Shown here in pieces: positions 7,655 through 16,302 of a DNA stretch of 64,000 nucleotides. The stretch is from assembly GCF_050717535.1 (NCBI RefSeq), contig NZ_JBOITM010000066.1, forward strand, positions 1 through 64,000, in the 5' to 3' direction. Position numbers and translations under genes: made by a program. This DNA comes from Clostridium_AD sp050717535 (GTDB lineage Bacteria > Bacillota > Clostridia > Clostridiales > Clostridiaceae). The stretch's first letter is position 1, and every line of letters starts with the position of its first letter. The notes under the pieces are model-generated. The model did not search any database. It had not been told where the DNA came from and saw nothing but the letters and a program-made list of their open reading frames with translations.

Positions 7655-8767
7655 ATGGATGATTTAGGACTTATTGATGAGTTGGTATTAGAAGAGCAGT
7701 TTAATATAGACCAGGGAAATAAGGAAAAGCTACTTTTAAATATTATCTTATTGCAACTAGAACATAATCTGTCCAATTTAAACATAAGAGCTATGTATAA
7801 TAAATTAGGTATAAATATTAATAATATTAAAACCCTAGAGCAGGTACCATATATACCTGTAAATATGTTTAAATATTTTGATCTTAGAATATGCGATATG
7901 GATCAGGTGGTAAGAGTATTAAATTCTAGTGCTACTACTACAGGAATTCCTAGCAAAATATATTTAGATAAAAAAACTTCAATAAGACAAACACAGGGAT
8001 TAATAAGTACATTGACAAGCTTTTTAGGTACTAAGAGAAGAACTATGCTTATTGTGGATAGTGAAGATAGCAATAGAAGCGGAGATAGTATAACTGCACG
8101 AGGGGCGGCTATAAGGGGCATAAGCACCTTTGCTAGCAAAATTTTTTATGTTATGGATAACGAAAATAATCAGCTTAAATTAAATATAGATAGACTACGG
8201 GAATTTGAAGAGAAATATAAGAATGAGGAAATTTTAGTCTATGGATTTACTTATATATTGTGGTCCAAATTTTTAAAAGTATTAAACCAAGATGGAATAA
8301 GATTAGATATGCCTAAGTTAAAGTTGTTACATAGTGGCGGATGGAAAAAACTTAATTCTGAAAAGGTTGAAAAAAAAGTGTTTGCAGAGGCCGTTGCACA
8401 GGTATTTAACACAAGTACTACTAATGTGATAGATTTTTACGGAATGGTGGAACAGGCAGGAGTAGTTTTTATTGATTGTGAGTGTGGACATAAACATGTA
8501 CCAAATTTTGCTGAAATTATTATAAGAGATGTGCAGACTTTAGAAGAGGTGAAGCTTGGTGAATCAGGTCTTATAGAAGTTATGAGTATTTTAGGAAGTA
8601 GCTATCCATCACAGGCAATTTTAACTGAGGATATTGGCGAATATATAGGCATAGATGATTGTCCTTGTGGCAGAAAAGGTAAGTATTTCAGATTTAAGTC
8701 CCGAGTAGAAAAGGCCGAGGTTAGAGGCTGTGGAGATACTTTTGCTGAAAGGGAGGTAGGAAAATGA
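7655..8767 (+). CDS. LuxE-type acyl-protein synthetase
   Basis: 370 residues related to LuxE, the luciferin-component ligase that in luminous bacteria activates a fatty acid as acyl-AMP and holds it on a cysteine for reduction by LuxC. The adenylate motif is seen as SSATTTGIPSK near residue 90, and a C-terminal Cys cluster (DCPCGRKGKYF, then RGCGDTFAE) follows. It lies 13 bases after the ligase and overlaps luxC by four bases (ATGA). No luciferase (LuxAB) gene is present, so this is a non-luminescent acyl-reduction system. With a separate ligase next door its own activation role may be partly redundant. Confidence 0.85.
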   Translation: MDDLGLIDELVLEEQFNIDQGNKEKLLLNIILLQLEHNLSNLNIRAMYNKLGININNIKTLEQVPYIPVNMFKYFDLRICDMDQVVRVLNSSATTTGIPSKIYLDKKTSIRQTQGLISTLTSFLGTKRRTMLIVDSEDSNRSGDSITARGAAIRGISTFASKIFYVMDNENNQLKLNIDRLREFEEKYKNEEILVYGFTYILWSKFLKVLNQDGIRLDMPKLKLLHSGGWKKLNSEKVEKKVFAEAVAQVFNTSTTNVIDFYGMVEQAGVVFIDCECGHKHVPNFAEIIIRDVQTLEEVKLGESGLIEVMSILGSSYPSQAILTEDIGEYIGIDDCPCGRKGKYFRFKSRVEKAEVRGCGDTFAEREVGK

Positions 8768-10068
8768 TAAATTGTTATGAACTAGATGGAAATTTCTATA
8801 AAAATGGAATAAAGTTTGAGGAATTTCTTGAAATAGATAGCTGCTTAAACAAGAATCGAGAGGAGTTGCATAAATTTCCGGTTCAAGTCATAATCCTTAT
8901 TATGAATGAATATAGCAAAAAAATTGCTTCAAATAGAGAAATATTAAGAATGGAAGGTGTTCCATTCTTATGCTTTTATTTAAAAAAGAATAATATGGAA
9001 AAACAGTTAAAGCTTAACCTAGGTAATATTGAATATCTAAATGATTTTGTACAGGTAGAAAATGAAAAATACATAAAAGCACAGCCAAGGGGTGTAGTAA
9101 GCCATTGGATAGCTGGAAATGTGTCTACTTTAGGAATTTATTCAGTGCTCCAAAGTATATTATGCAAAAATGGTAATGTGCTTAGGGTATCTAAAGAAAG
9201 TGTTAGTGAAGTATATGAATTGTTAAAGCTTTTGGATAATATTGTTGTTGAATATAAGGGTATTACTTATTCCTCTAAGGTTATATTAAAAAACATTGTT
9301 TTTATTTATTTTGATAGTGAAGATAAGTATCTTAATTCTCAAATGTCTTTAAAAGCTGATGTACGGGTAATTTGGGGGGGGAAAATAGCTGTAAATGCTC
9401 TTTCTATTTTACCTAAAAAAACTACTTGTAAGGATTTGATTTTTGGGCCTAAATATTCCTTTGCAGTTTTTGATAAATCAGCTATAGAAAGTGATGACTT
9501 TGAGGAATACTTAGAAAATTTGGTCACAGATGTAATTGCATTCAAACAAAAGGCCTGTTCTTCTCCGCAAGTATTGTTTTTAGAAAAAAGCAAACTATCG
9601 CTAGAAGAAATAGCACAAATGTTAAGTTTGAAATTTGAGAAGATTATTAAAAGATATACTAATTTAGATTTAGAACAAGCTATTGCGGCAAAAATAATTA
9701 ATAAAAGAGGAGAATACTATCTAAGTTTGGATAAGTCGCTTTACATAAGTAAGGGACTCCGATATACAATATTAATTAATAAACAATTAAACCTAGAAGA
9801 ACCTATTACAGGAAGAACTATATTTATAAAAGAGATAGAGAATATTTTTGAGGTATGTCCTTTAATTACTAAGAATGTACAAACAATTGGCATAGCTTCA
9901 AAAAACAATAAGAACACTTTAGATTTTGCAGATAAAGTAACGTTTTTAGGGGTAGATAGAGTTGTGAAAATTGGGTATATGAATTTGTATGATTCACCTT
10001 GGGATGGTAGTTTAGTAATGAGTGAATTAGTTAGATGGTGTTCTCTTAATATAAGAGGAATGATTTAA
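8764..10068 (+). CDS. LuxC-type acyl reductase
   Basis: 434 residues of the LuxC fatty-acid reductase family, an aldehyde-dehydrogenase-like fold that reduces an acyl thioester to an aldehyde with NAD(P)H. The motif QKACSSPQ (residues 262-269) carries the expected acylated catalytic cysteine, Cys265. The conserved VVSHWIAGNVSTLGIYS segment (111-127) lies in the nucleotide-binding domain. It partners the upstream LuxE protein, and the product aldehyde could go to the divergent iron alcohol dehydrogenase. The whole module resembles luxCE without luxD (thioesterase), which the ligase and carrier protein seem to replace. Confidence 0.87.
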   Translation: MINCYELDGNFYKNGIKFEEFLEIDSCLNKNREELHKFPVQVIILIMNEYSKKIASNREILRMEGVPFLCFYLKKNNMEKQLKLNLGNIEYLNDFVQVENEKYIKAQPRGVVSHWIAGNVSTLGIYSVLQSILCKNGNVLRVSKESVSEVYELLKLLDNIVVEYKGITYSSKVILKNIVFIYFDSEDKYLNSQMSLKADVRVIWGGKIAVNALSILPKKTTCKDLIFGPKYSFAVFDKSAIESDDFEEYLENLVTDVIAFKQKACSSPQVLFLEKSKLSLEEIAQMLSLKFEKIIKRYTNLDLEQAIAAKIINKRGEYYLSLDKSLYISKGLRYTILINKQLNLEEPITGRTIFIKEIENIFEVCPLITKNVQTIGIASKNNKNTLDFADKVTFLGVDRVVKIGYMNLYDSPWDGSLVMSELVRWCSLNIRGMI

Positions 10069-10137
10069 TAGCATTGAGGATGATAACTTAAGAATATTTT
10101 AATGAAAGGTGATTATATTTTGTAATGGAGGCGAAAA

Positions 10138-10548
10138 ATGCCAGATATTAAAAGATTTTATATAGGTCAAAGCGAGGAGTATATAAAGAGTTTTACAGAA
10201 GAAGATGTTAAGGCTTATGCATCAATTACAGGAGACTATAATTATATGCATATGGATGAGGAAAAGGCTAAAAAGTCTTTTTTTAAAGGTAGAATTGTTC
10301 ATGGGCAATTAGTCGGAGGAATGATTTCGGCATTGCTTGGAACAAAATTACCTGGAGCGGGTAATATATATTTAGAACAGAATTTTGAATTTTTAAAACC
10401 AGTAAGAATTGGTGACATAATCAAAGCAAAAGCTATTATAATTGAAATAGATGAAAAAAAGAAAGTTTTAACACTTGATACATTTTGCCTAAATGAGCAA
10501 GAAGAATTAGTTTTAAAGGGAAAAGCCAAGGTTTTAGTATTAAGATGA
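10138..10548 (+). CDS. MaoC-like (R)-specific enoyl hydratase
   Basis: 136 residues forming a single hot-dog fold of the PhaJ type. The hydratase motif is complete: TGDYNYMHMDEEKAKKS with catalytic Asp33 and His38, then FKGRIVHGQLVGG. Such enzymes add water to crotonyl-CoA or longer enoyl thioesters to give (R)-3-hydroxyacyl thioesters. That fits crotonyl-CoA made by the dehydratase in the next operon, although the protein could act on carrier-protein-bound enoyl chains instead. The ribosome site GGAGGCG is nine bases before the ATG. It is probably the last gene of the sigma-54 operon, since a long AT-rich hairpin follows. Confidence 0.85.
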   Translation: MPDIKRFYIGQSEEYIKSFTEEDVKAYASITGDYNYMHMDEEKAKKSFFKGRIVHGQLVGGMISALLGTKLPGAGNIYLEQNFEFLKPVRIGDIIKAKAIIIEIDEKKKVLTLDTFCLNEQEELVLKGKAKVLVLR

Positions 10549-10637
10549 AAAATGATTATCTGAAATTGGAGAAAATATAAATTATATAAATATATAGTAG
10601 CTATATATTTATACTAAATTATGGTTTCTCTGATATA

Positions 10638-10685
10638 ATAAAATTAAGCTTTGTATTATGTAAATAATATAAAGCTTAATTTTAT
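10638..10685. terminator. Long AT-rich hairpin between the hydratase and regulator genes
   Basis: Arms ATAAAATTAAGCTTT (10638-10652) and AAAGCTTAATTTTAT (10671-10685) are perfect complements, extended inward by TATTAT/ATAATA. It could end the upstream operon, though the T tract is poor. It could equally be an operator for the regulator gene that starts 20 bases later. Confidence 0.55.
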
Positions 10686-10705
10686 TATTAAATGGGGGCG
10701 TTTTT

Positions 10706-12505
10706 ATGCAATTAAAGGACGTTATGATGAAAAGCAATTTTTTACTTAAAGAAAATAATACTCTTTACGAGGCATTGCAATTATTTAGTAATAATAAAGT
10801 TGAAGCTATACCTATATTAGACGAAAAAGAAATTTTGGTGGGGTTATTAACAAAAGATGACTTAATTAATAATTTTGTCAAAGGCACTAATATTAATATT
10901 AACATAAAAAACCTTTCACTAGATAAAAAAAACATTATCAATGATGACTGTAAAACACAGAATTTTTGGGATACAAAAGAAAGTTATATGGCAGTAAAAG
11001 ATTCAGAAGGTAAATTTGTCGGAATTATTACTTCAAATAATATGGTTAAGCAGCGTTTAGTCGATTCATTAGTAAAGATAAGTGAACTAAAGAAGCGAAT
11101 AAACTGTACTATGGAATGTGGTATGGCAAAACTTAATTGCACACAACTGGATGCAATAATTGAAGCATCATTTGATGGCATATATATAACCGATGGTAAA
11201 GCTAACACATTAATAGTTAATAAATCTTACGAAAATATAACGGGTTTACAAAGAAAAGATATGCTAAATAGAAATATGTACGAACTAGAAAAAGAGGGCT
11301 ACATATCTAAGTCATCTACTCTTATGGTATTAAAAAGTCAAAAATCTAATACTATTGAGCAGGAATTTAATACAGGTAAAAAAGTACTGGTTTCTAGTAA
11401 TCCCATATTTGATACCAAAGGCAAAATAAGTATGGTAGTTACAAATGTACGAGATATAACGAATTTATATGAGTTAGAAGAACAATTAGCTAAAAATATG
11501 ACACTTACAGAAAAATATCATTCAGAGATAGAAGCTATGAGAATTCAATATTTAGAGTTAACAGATATTATTGCAAGCGACAAAATAATGATAAATTTAT
11601 TGGAGGTTGCTAAAAGAGTAGCTAATGTGGATACTACAGTTTTAATATTAGGGGAAACGGGAGTTGGAAAAGAAGAAATTGCTAAATTCGTACATAAAAA
11701 CAGTAAGAGACGTGGCAAAAATTTTATAAAAATTAATTGTGGTGCAATTCCCCAAAACCTCATAGAGTCTGAGCTATTTGGGTACGTAAAAGGTGCTTTT
11801 ACAGGAGCTAATAAAGAAGGGAAGATGGGACTTTTTGAAATGGCAGACGGAGGAACTGTTTTTTTAGATGAAATTGGAGAACTTCCTCTAGATATACAAG
11901 TTAAGTTACTTGCTGTGCTTCAAGATGGAGAAGTGGAAAGAGTTGGAGCAGTTAAACCAATTAAAATTGATGTAAGAGTATTAGCAGCTACCAATAAAGA
12001 CTTAGAAAACATGATTAAAGAAAAATATTTTAGAGAAGACTTATATTATCGCTTAAATGTAGTTCCTATTACAGTGCCACCATTAAGAGAAAGAAGAGAG
12101 GATATTGTACCTTTAGTTCATCATTTCTTATCTGAATTTAATAACAAATATAACTTTAATAAGGCTTTCACTATTGAGGCAATGAATACACTTTATAATT
12201 ATAGTTGGCTTGGTAACGTTAGGGAACTTAAAAATATTGTAGAAAGAGTTATAGTGATGAGCAGTGGTGACAAAATATTTGAAAGTGACTTGCCTATGAA
12301 AAATTGCTTGAATCTTATAGAAAATAATATTGACAATGAGGACCTATGTAATTTAAAAGAGGTAGTTTCAAAAGTAGAAGCTAAACTTATTAGTAAGGCA
12401 TTTGATAAAGCTGGAAATGTTAGAGATGCTGCAAAAATACTTGGCATTGATGCTTCTACATTTGTTAGAAAGCGTAAAAAATATTTAGAAAAAGGAATGA
12501 TGTAA
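10706..12505 (+). CDS. Sigma-54-dependent activator with CBS and PAS sensor domains
   Basis: 599 residues. Two CBS repeats (about 1-125) suggest adenine-nucleotide sensing. A short Cys-containing linker (RINCTMECGMAKLNC) and a PAS domain (about 148-255) follow. The AAA+ sigma-54 interaction domain (about 287-510) has Walker A GETGVGKE (316-323), the sigma-54 contact loop GAFTGA (363-368) and Walker B GTVFLDEIGE. A Fis/TyrR-like helix-turn-helix ends the protein (AGNVRDAAKILGIDAS, about 565-590). It lies between two sigma-54 promoters that carry the same dyad, so it very likely activates both operons. The signal it senses is unknown. The architecture resembles clostridial PrdR-type regulators of amino-acid fermentation. 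Confidence 0.93.
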   Translation: MQLKDVMMKSNFLLKENNTLYEALQLFSNNKVEAIPILDEKEILVGLLTKDDLINNFVKGTNININIKNLSLDKKNIINDDCKTQNFWDTKESYMAVKDSEGKFVGIITSNNMVKQRLVDSLVKISELKKRINCTMECGMAKLNCTQLDAIIEASFDGIYITDGKANTLIVNKSYENITGLQRKDMLNRNMYELEKEGYISKSSTLMVLKSQKSNTIEQEFNTGKKVLVSSNPIFDTKGKISMVVTNVRDITNLYELEEQLAKNMTLTEKYHSEIEAMRIQYLELTDIIASDKIMINLLEVAKRVANVDTTVLILGETGVGKEEIAKFVHKNSKRRGKNFIKINCGAIPQNLIESELFGYVKGAFTGANKEGKMGLFEMADGGTVFLDEIGELPLDIQVKLLAVLQDGEVERVGAVKPIKIDVRVLAATNKDLENMIKEKYFREDLYYRLNVVPITVPPLRERREDIVPLVHHFLSEFNNKYNFNKAFTIEAMNTLYNYSWLGNVRELKNIVERVIVMSSGDKIFESDLPMKNCLNLIENNIDNEDLCNLKEVVSKVEAKLISKAFDKAGNVRDAAKILGIDASTFVRKRKKYLEKGMM

Positions 12506-12515
12506 AAATGAAACG

Positions 12516-12533
12516 TGTTGCAAAAATGCAAAA
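12516..12533. promoter_or_regulatory. Upstream activating site 3
   Basis: TGTTGCA-AAAA-TGCAAAA has a perfect left arm and spacing, and differs from the site 1 right arm (TGCAACA) at the sixth position only. It begins 11 bases after the regulator's stop codon and 230 bp upstream of the -24 element at 12746. Confidence 0.65.
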
Positions 12534-12605
12534 AAAATAAAGATGGTGTACAAGTCATACACTATACAAGAGTTAATAAGTTTTTGTAAACGATTGTAAA
12601 ATAGT

Positions 12606-12623
12606 TGTTGCATTTATGCATCA
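12606..12623. promoter_or_regulatory. Upstream activating site 4
   Basis: TGTTGCA-TTTA-TGCATCA has a perfect left arm and spacing and a right arm with one change (TGCATCA for TGCAACA). Flanking bases extend the dyad (AGTTG...CAACT). It is 123 bp upstream of the -24 element. Confidence 0.65.
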
Positions 12624-12745
12624 ACTATTTTTTTTTTATGATTATGTGATGTAGAATACTACCCAATATTCATAAAGTACTAGGAAAACCCTTGTTATAC
12701 CTTAGAAATGCACTGATGTTTAAAAAATAATGTGTTTCTATAATC

Positions 12746-12762
12746 TTGGCATATGTATTGCT
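12746..12762 (+). promoter_or_regulatory. Sigma-54 (-24/-12) promoter of the 4-hydroxybutyryl-CoA operon
   Basis: TTGGCATATGTATTGCT has GG at 12748-12749 and GC at 12760-12761, exactly ten bases apart. It is almost identical to the promoter at 5867. The first gene starts about 50 bases downstream. Confidence 0.85.
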
Positions 12763-12814
12763 ATATACATAAGTGTAAATTATATAAAATAAAGATATGA
12801 AGGGAATGGTTTTA

Positions 12815-14269
12815 ATGGCAATGATGACAGGAGATCAATACGTAGAAAGTCTTAGGAAACTAGACTTGCAGGTTTATATGTTTGGTAAAAAAATAGATAA
12901 TGTAGTGGATAACCCTATTATTCGTCCTTCAATGAACTCGGTTAAAATGACTTATGACTTGGCACAAATGACTGAATACGAAGATTTAATGACAGCTACA
13001 TCAACTCTTACAGGTGAAAAAATCAACAGATTTGCTAATCTTCATCAAAGTACTGATGACCTAATTAAAAAGGTTAAAATGCAAAGATTATGTGGACAAA
13101 AAACTGCTTCATGCTTCCAAAGATGTGTTGGTATGGATGCCTTTAACTCTGAATATAATACTACTTTTGAAATTGATAAAGAACATGGAACTAATTATCA
13201 TGAAAGATTTAAAAAGTTTTTAACATATGTTCATGAAAACGATTTAACTGTAGATGGAGCAATGACAGATCCTAAAGGAGATAGAGGGTTATCACCATCA
13301 AAGCAAGCAGATCCAGATATGTATCTTAGAGTAGTTGAAAGAAGACCTGATGGTATTGTGGTTAGAGGAGCAAAGGCTCATCAAACTGGTATATGTAATT
13401 CTCATGAAGTTTTAGTTATGCCAACTATGGCTATGCGACCAGAAGATAAGGATTATGCAGTATCTTTTGCAATACCAACTGATACAAAAGGTATTATTAT
13501 GATTCTTGGACGTCAATCTTGCGATACAAGAAAAAGTGAAGAAGGCGCAGATATAGATGTTGGAAATTATAATTTTGGTGGAGTAGAAGCTTTAACAATA
13601 TTTGATAACGTATTCGTACCAAACGAAAGAATTTTCTTAAATGGAGAAACTGAATTTGCAGGAATGCTTGTTGAAAGATTTGCTGGATATCACAGACAAA
13701 GCTATGGTGGATGTAAAGTCGGTGTGGGTGACGTACTTATTGGAGCTACAGCACTTGCTGCAGAATATAATGGAACTAGTAAGGTATCACACATTAAAGA
13801 CAAATTAATAGAAATGACTCACTTAAATGAAACATTATATGCTTGTGGAATTGCATGTTCTGCAGAAGGCCATAAAACTCAAGCAGGTAACTACATAATA
13901 GATTTATTACTTGCTAATGTATGTAAGCAAAATGTTACAAGATTCCCATATGAAATAGTAAGACTTGCAGAAGATATTGCTGGTGGACTCATGGTAACTA
14001 TGCCATCAGATAAAGATTTTAGAGATCCTAAAATCGGACCATATGTTGAAAAATACTTAAAAGGTGTTGACTCTGTTTCAACTGAGAATAGAATGAGAGT
14101 ACTAAGATTAATAGAATGTATGGCACTTGGTACAACTGCAGTAGGGTATAGAACAGAATCAATGCATGGTGCAGGTTCGCCACAGGCTCAAAGAATAATG
14201 ATAGCAAGACAAGGTAATTTAGCTCATAAAAAATCTTTGGCCAAAGCTATTGCTAGAATAGAAGAATAA
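12815..14269 (+). CDS. abfD: 4-hydroxybutyryl-CoA dehydratase
   Basis: 484 residues. Converts 4-hydroxybutyryl-CoA to crotonyl-CoA by a radical mechanism using FAD and a [4Fe-4S] cluster; the family also isomerises vinylacetyl-CoA. The four cluster ligands known from the Clostridium aminobutyricum enzyme are all present: Cys100 and Cys104 (CGQKTASCFQRC region), His293 and Cys300 (GYHRQSYGGC). The C-terminal AVGYRTESMHGAGSPQAQR segment is also intact. I chose ATG 12815 because GAAGGGA precedes it by nine bases and it gives the family N-terminus. First gene of the second sigma-54 operon. Confidence 0.96.
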   Translation: MAMMTGDQYVESLRKLDLQVYMFGKKIDNVVDNPIIRPSMNSVKMTYDLAQMTEYEDLMTATSTLTGEKINRFANLHQSTDDLIKKVKMQRLCGQKTASCFQRCVGMDAFNSEYNTTFEIDKEHGTNYHERFKKFLTYVHENDLTVDGAMTDPKGDRGLSPSKQADPDMYLRVVERRPDGIVVRGAKAHQTGICNSHEVLVMPTMAMRPEDKDYAVSFAIPTDTKGIIMILGRQSCDTRKSEEGADIDVGNYNFGGVEALTIFDNVFVPNERIFLNGETEFAGMLVERFAGYHRQSYGGCKVGVGDVLIGATALAAEYNGTSKVSHIKDKLIEMTHLNETLYACGIACSAEGHKTQAGNYIIDLLLANVCKQNVTRFPYEIVRLAEDIAGGLMVTMPSDKDFRDPKIGPYVEKYLKGVDSVSTENRMRVLRLIECMALGTTAVGYRTESMHGAGSPQAQRIMIARQGNLAHKKSLAKAIARIEE

Positions 14270-14364
14270 TTTATTAAATTAAACTTTTTTTATAATATTA
14301 AATCCTTGAATATGTATGGGGTGGGTTTACCCATCTCATATATTTTATAGAATGGAGTGATGTT

Positions 14365-14664
14365 ATGTTTGCTGAAATCGAAAAAATTCTTGAGGTGAAT
14401 GTTAGACCAAGGTTAGCAGAGCACTATGGAAATATTGAACTTATTGGTGTAAAAGATGGAATAGTTGAGGTTAAACTTTTAGGTGAATGTAATGGATGTT
14501 TATCTGCGAAATATACCATTGAGGATATGGTGGAAGTTGCGCTCAAAGAGTCAATACCAGGTATCAAAAGTGTAATGCTAAAAAATGAAATAAGTGAAGA
14601 GTTATTAGAAGAGGCTAGAAAAATTTTAAATCATGGTATGAGTAAGAATGATAGAGAAAGATAA
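14365..14664 (+). CDS. NFU-type iron-sulfur scaffold domain protein
   Basis: 99 residues resembling the C-terminal domain of NifU (NFU domain): LLGECNGCLSAKYTIEDMV, with the cluster-binding pair Cys42 and Cys45, followed by the helix that normally precedes IPGIKSV. Such domains carry a [4Fe-4S] cluster to target enzymes. Sited directly after the dehydratase, which needs such a cluster, it may be a dedicated maturation factor; this is inference from position. The gene overlaps the next by one base (TAATG). A GC-rich hairpin (ATGGGGTGGGT, 14316-14340) separates it from the dehydratase and may alter mRNA levels. Confidence 0.8.
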   Translation: MFAEIEKILEVNVRPRLAEHYGNIELIGVKDGIVEVKLLGECNGCLSAKYTIEDMVEVALKESIPGIKSVMLKNEISEELLEEARKILNHGMSKNDRER

Positions 14665-16253
14665 TGAAAATTGGTATTAAATATTGTGGTGGATGTAATC
14701 CAACGTATGATAGAACAGCTGTAGTTGTAAAACTGAAAAAATATATTGGTAAGGGCAGCAGTATTGAAACAGCAAAAGAAGCAATTACTTATGATGTAGT
14801 TGTTATCTTATGCGGATGCCCTAGTGCTTGTGTTAATCAGCAGAATCTTCAAGTTAAATATGAAAAAATATGTATAACTAGTGAAAGTGATATTATAAAA
14901 TTATTTAAGCTTATAGACAAAACAAAAAAATTGTTAGTTGGGAGAGCGATAAGTATGAACTTAAAAGAAATTTATAAATCAAAAGTTATTACTGCGGAGC
15001 AAGCTGCCGGAAAAATAAAATCTGGAAATCGGGTAGTTATAGGACATGCTTGTGGAGAACCAACAGCTGTTATAGACGCAATGGTAGCTAATAGTGAAGC
15101 TTATGATAATGTTGAAATTGTACATATGGTGGCAATGAGCAAAAGTGAATACGCAAAGCCGGGTATGGAAAAGCACTTTAGACATAATTCACTATTTGTA
15201 GGAGGAAGTACAAGAAAAGCAGTAAACTCAGGACGAGCAGATTTTACACCTTGCTATTTTTCAGAAGTTCCAGGTCTTTTTGAAGGAAGTTTACCAGTAG
15301 ATGTAGCACTTATTCAAGTTACAGTACCAGATGAACATGGTTATTGTAGTTTTGGTGTATCTAACGATTATACAAAGCCCGCAGCAGAATGTGCAAAATT
15401 AGTAATTGCTGAAGTAAATAATAAAATGCCAAGGACTATGGGTGATTCTTTTATACATGTTTCTGAAATCGATTTTATTGTAGAATCTAATCACCAAATA
15501 ATAGAGCTTGCTCCTCCTAAAATTGGAGATGTTGAGAAAGCTATTGGTGAGCATTGTGCCTCATTAATTGAGGATGGATCAACTCTTCAACTTGGAATAG
15601 GCGCTATACCTGATGCAGTGCTTTTATTTTTACATGACAAAAAGGACTTAGGTATACATTCAGAAATGATTTCAGACGGAGTAGTTGACCTTGTTGAAGC
15701 TGGGGTCATAACTAATAAGGCTAAAACAATTCATCCAGGTAAAATAGTAGTAACTTTCCTTATGGGAACTCAAAAACTTTATGACTTTGTTAACAATAAT
15801 CCAATGGTGGAAATGTACCCTGTAGATTATGTAAATGACCCAATTGTAATTATGAAGAATTCAAAGATGATATCAATAAATTCTTGTGTACAAGTAGATT
15901 TAATGGGGCAAGTAGCTTCAGAAAGTATTGGATTAAAACAGATAAGTGGCGTTGGCGGTCAAGTAGATTTTGTACGTGGTTCAAACATGTGTAAAGACGG
16001 CAAATCTATTATGGCAATGTCTTCGACAACAGCCAAGGGTACGATTTCTAAAATTGTTCCACTTTTAGATGAAGGATCGGCAGTAACCACTGGTAGAAAT
16101 GATGTGAATTATGTAGTCACAGAATATGGAATAGCACAACTTAAGGGTAAAACTTTAAAGGAAAGGGCGAGGGCTATGATAAATATTGCTCATCCAGATT
16201 TTAAAAATGAATTAATTCAAGAATTTGAAAAAAGATTTACTTGTAAATTTTAA
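14664..16253 (+). CDS. 4-hydroxybutyrate CoA-transferase with N-terminal Cys-rich domain
   Basis: 529 residues. Residues 98-529 match the 4-hydroxybutyrate CoA-transferase family (AbfT/Cat2, about 435 residues), with GIGAIPDAVL, HSEMISDGVVDL and GVGGQVDFVRG motifs. It moves CoA from acetyl-CoA or butyryl-CoA to 4-hydroxybutyrate. Residues 1-97 are an extra domain starting MKIGIKYCGGCNPTYDR, with Cys pairs at 8/11 and 50/52/56. Proteins like this domain occur as separate small genes in Clostridia. At residue 98 an ATG (14955) is preceded by GGGAGAG at a workable distance, so the transferase may also be made alone. The domain's function is unknown; metal or Fe-S binding is possible. Confidence 0.9.
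   Translation: MKIGIKYCGGCNPTYDRTAVVVKLKKYIGKGSSIETAKEAITYDVVVILCGCPSACVNQQNLQVKYEKICITSESDIIKLFKLIDKTKKLLVGRAISMNLKEIYKSKVITAEQAAGKIKSGNRVVIGHACGEPTAVIDAMVANSEAYDNVEIVHMVAMSKSEYAKPGMEKHFRHNSLFVGGSTRKAVNSGRADFTPCYFSEVPGLFEGSLPVDVALIQVTVPDEHGYCSFGVSNDYTKPAAECAKLVIAEVNNKMPRTMGDSFIHVSEIDFIVESNHQIIELAPPKIGDVEKAIGEHCASLIEDGSTLQLGIGAIPDAVLLFLHDKKDLGIHSEMISDGVVDLVEAGVITNKAKTIHPGKIVVTFLMGTQKLYDFVNNNPMVEMYPVDYVNDPIVIMKNSKMISINSCVQVDLMGQVASESIGLKQISGVGGQVDFVRGSNMCKDGKSIMAMSSTTAKGTISKIVPLLDEGSAVTTGRNDVNYVVTEYGIAQLKGKTLKERARAMINIAHPDFKNELIQEFEKRFTCKF
14940..14957 (+). promoter_or_regulatory. Internal ribosome site and start codon inside the fused CoA-transferase gene
   Basis: GGGAGAG (14940-14946) is followed eight bases later by ATG (14955), in frame at the exact junction between the Cys-rich domain and the transferase. 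It looks like the retained start of a once separate gene. If active, the operon makes both a fused and a free transferase. Confidence 0.5.
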
Positions 16254-16302
16254 TAAATTACTTTTCTTTAATAAAAAATTATTTTAATTGGAGGTCAAAC
16301 TT

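Noticed and set aside
7655..10068. Bioluminescence operon
   Set aside because: LuxC- and LuxE-like genes are present but there is no luxA, luxB or luxD, so light production is not expected.
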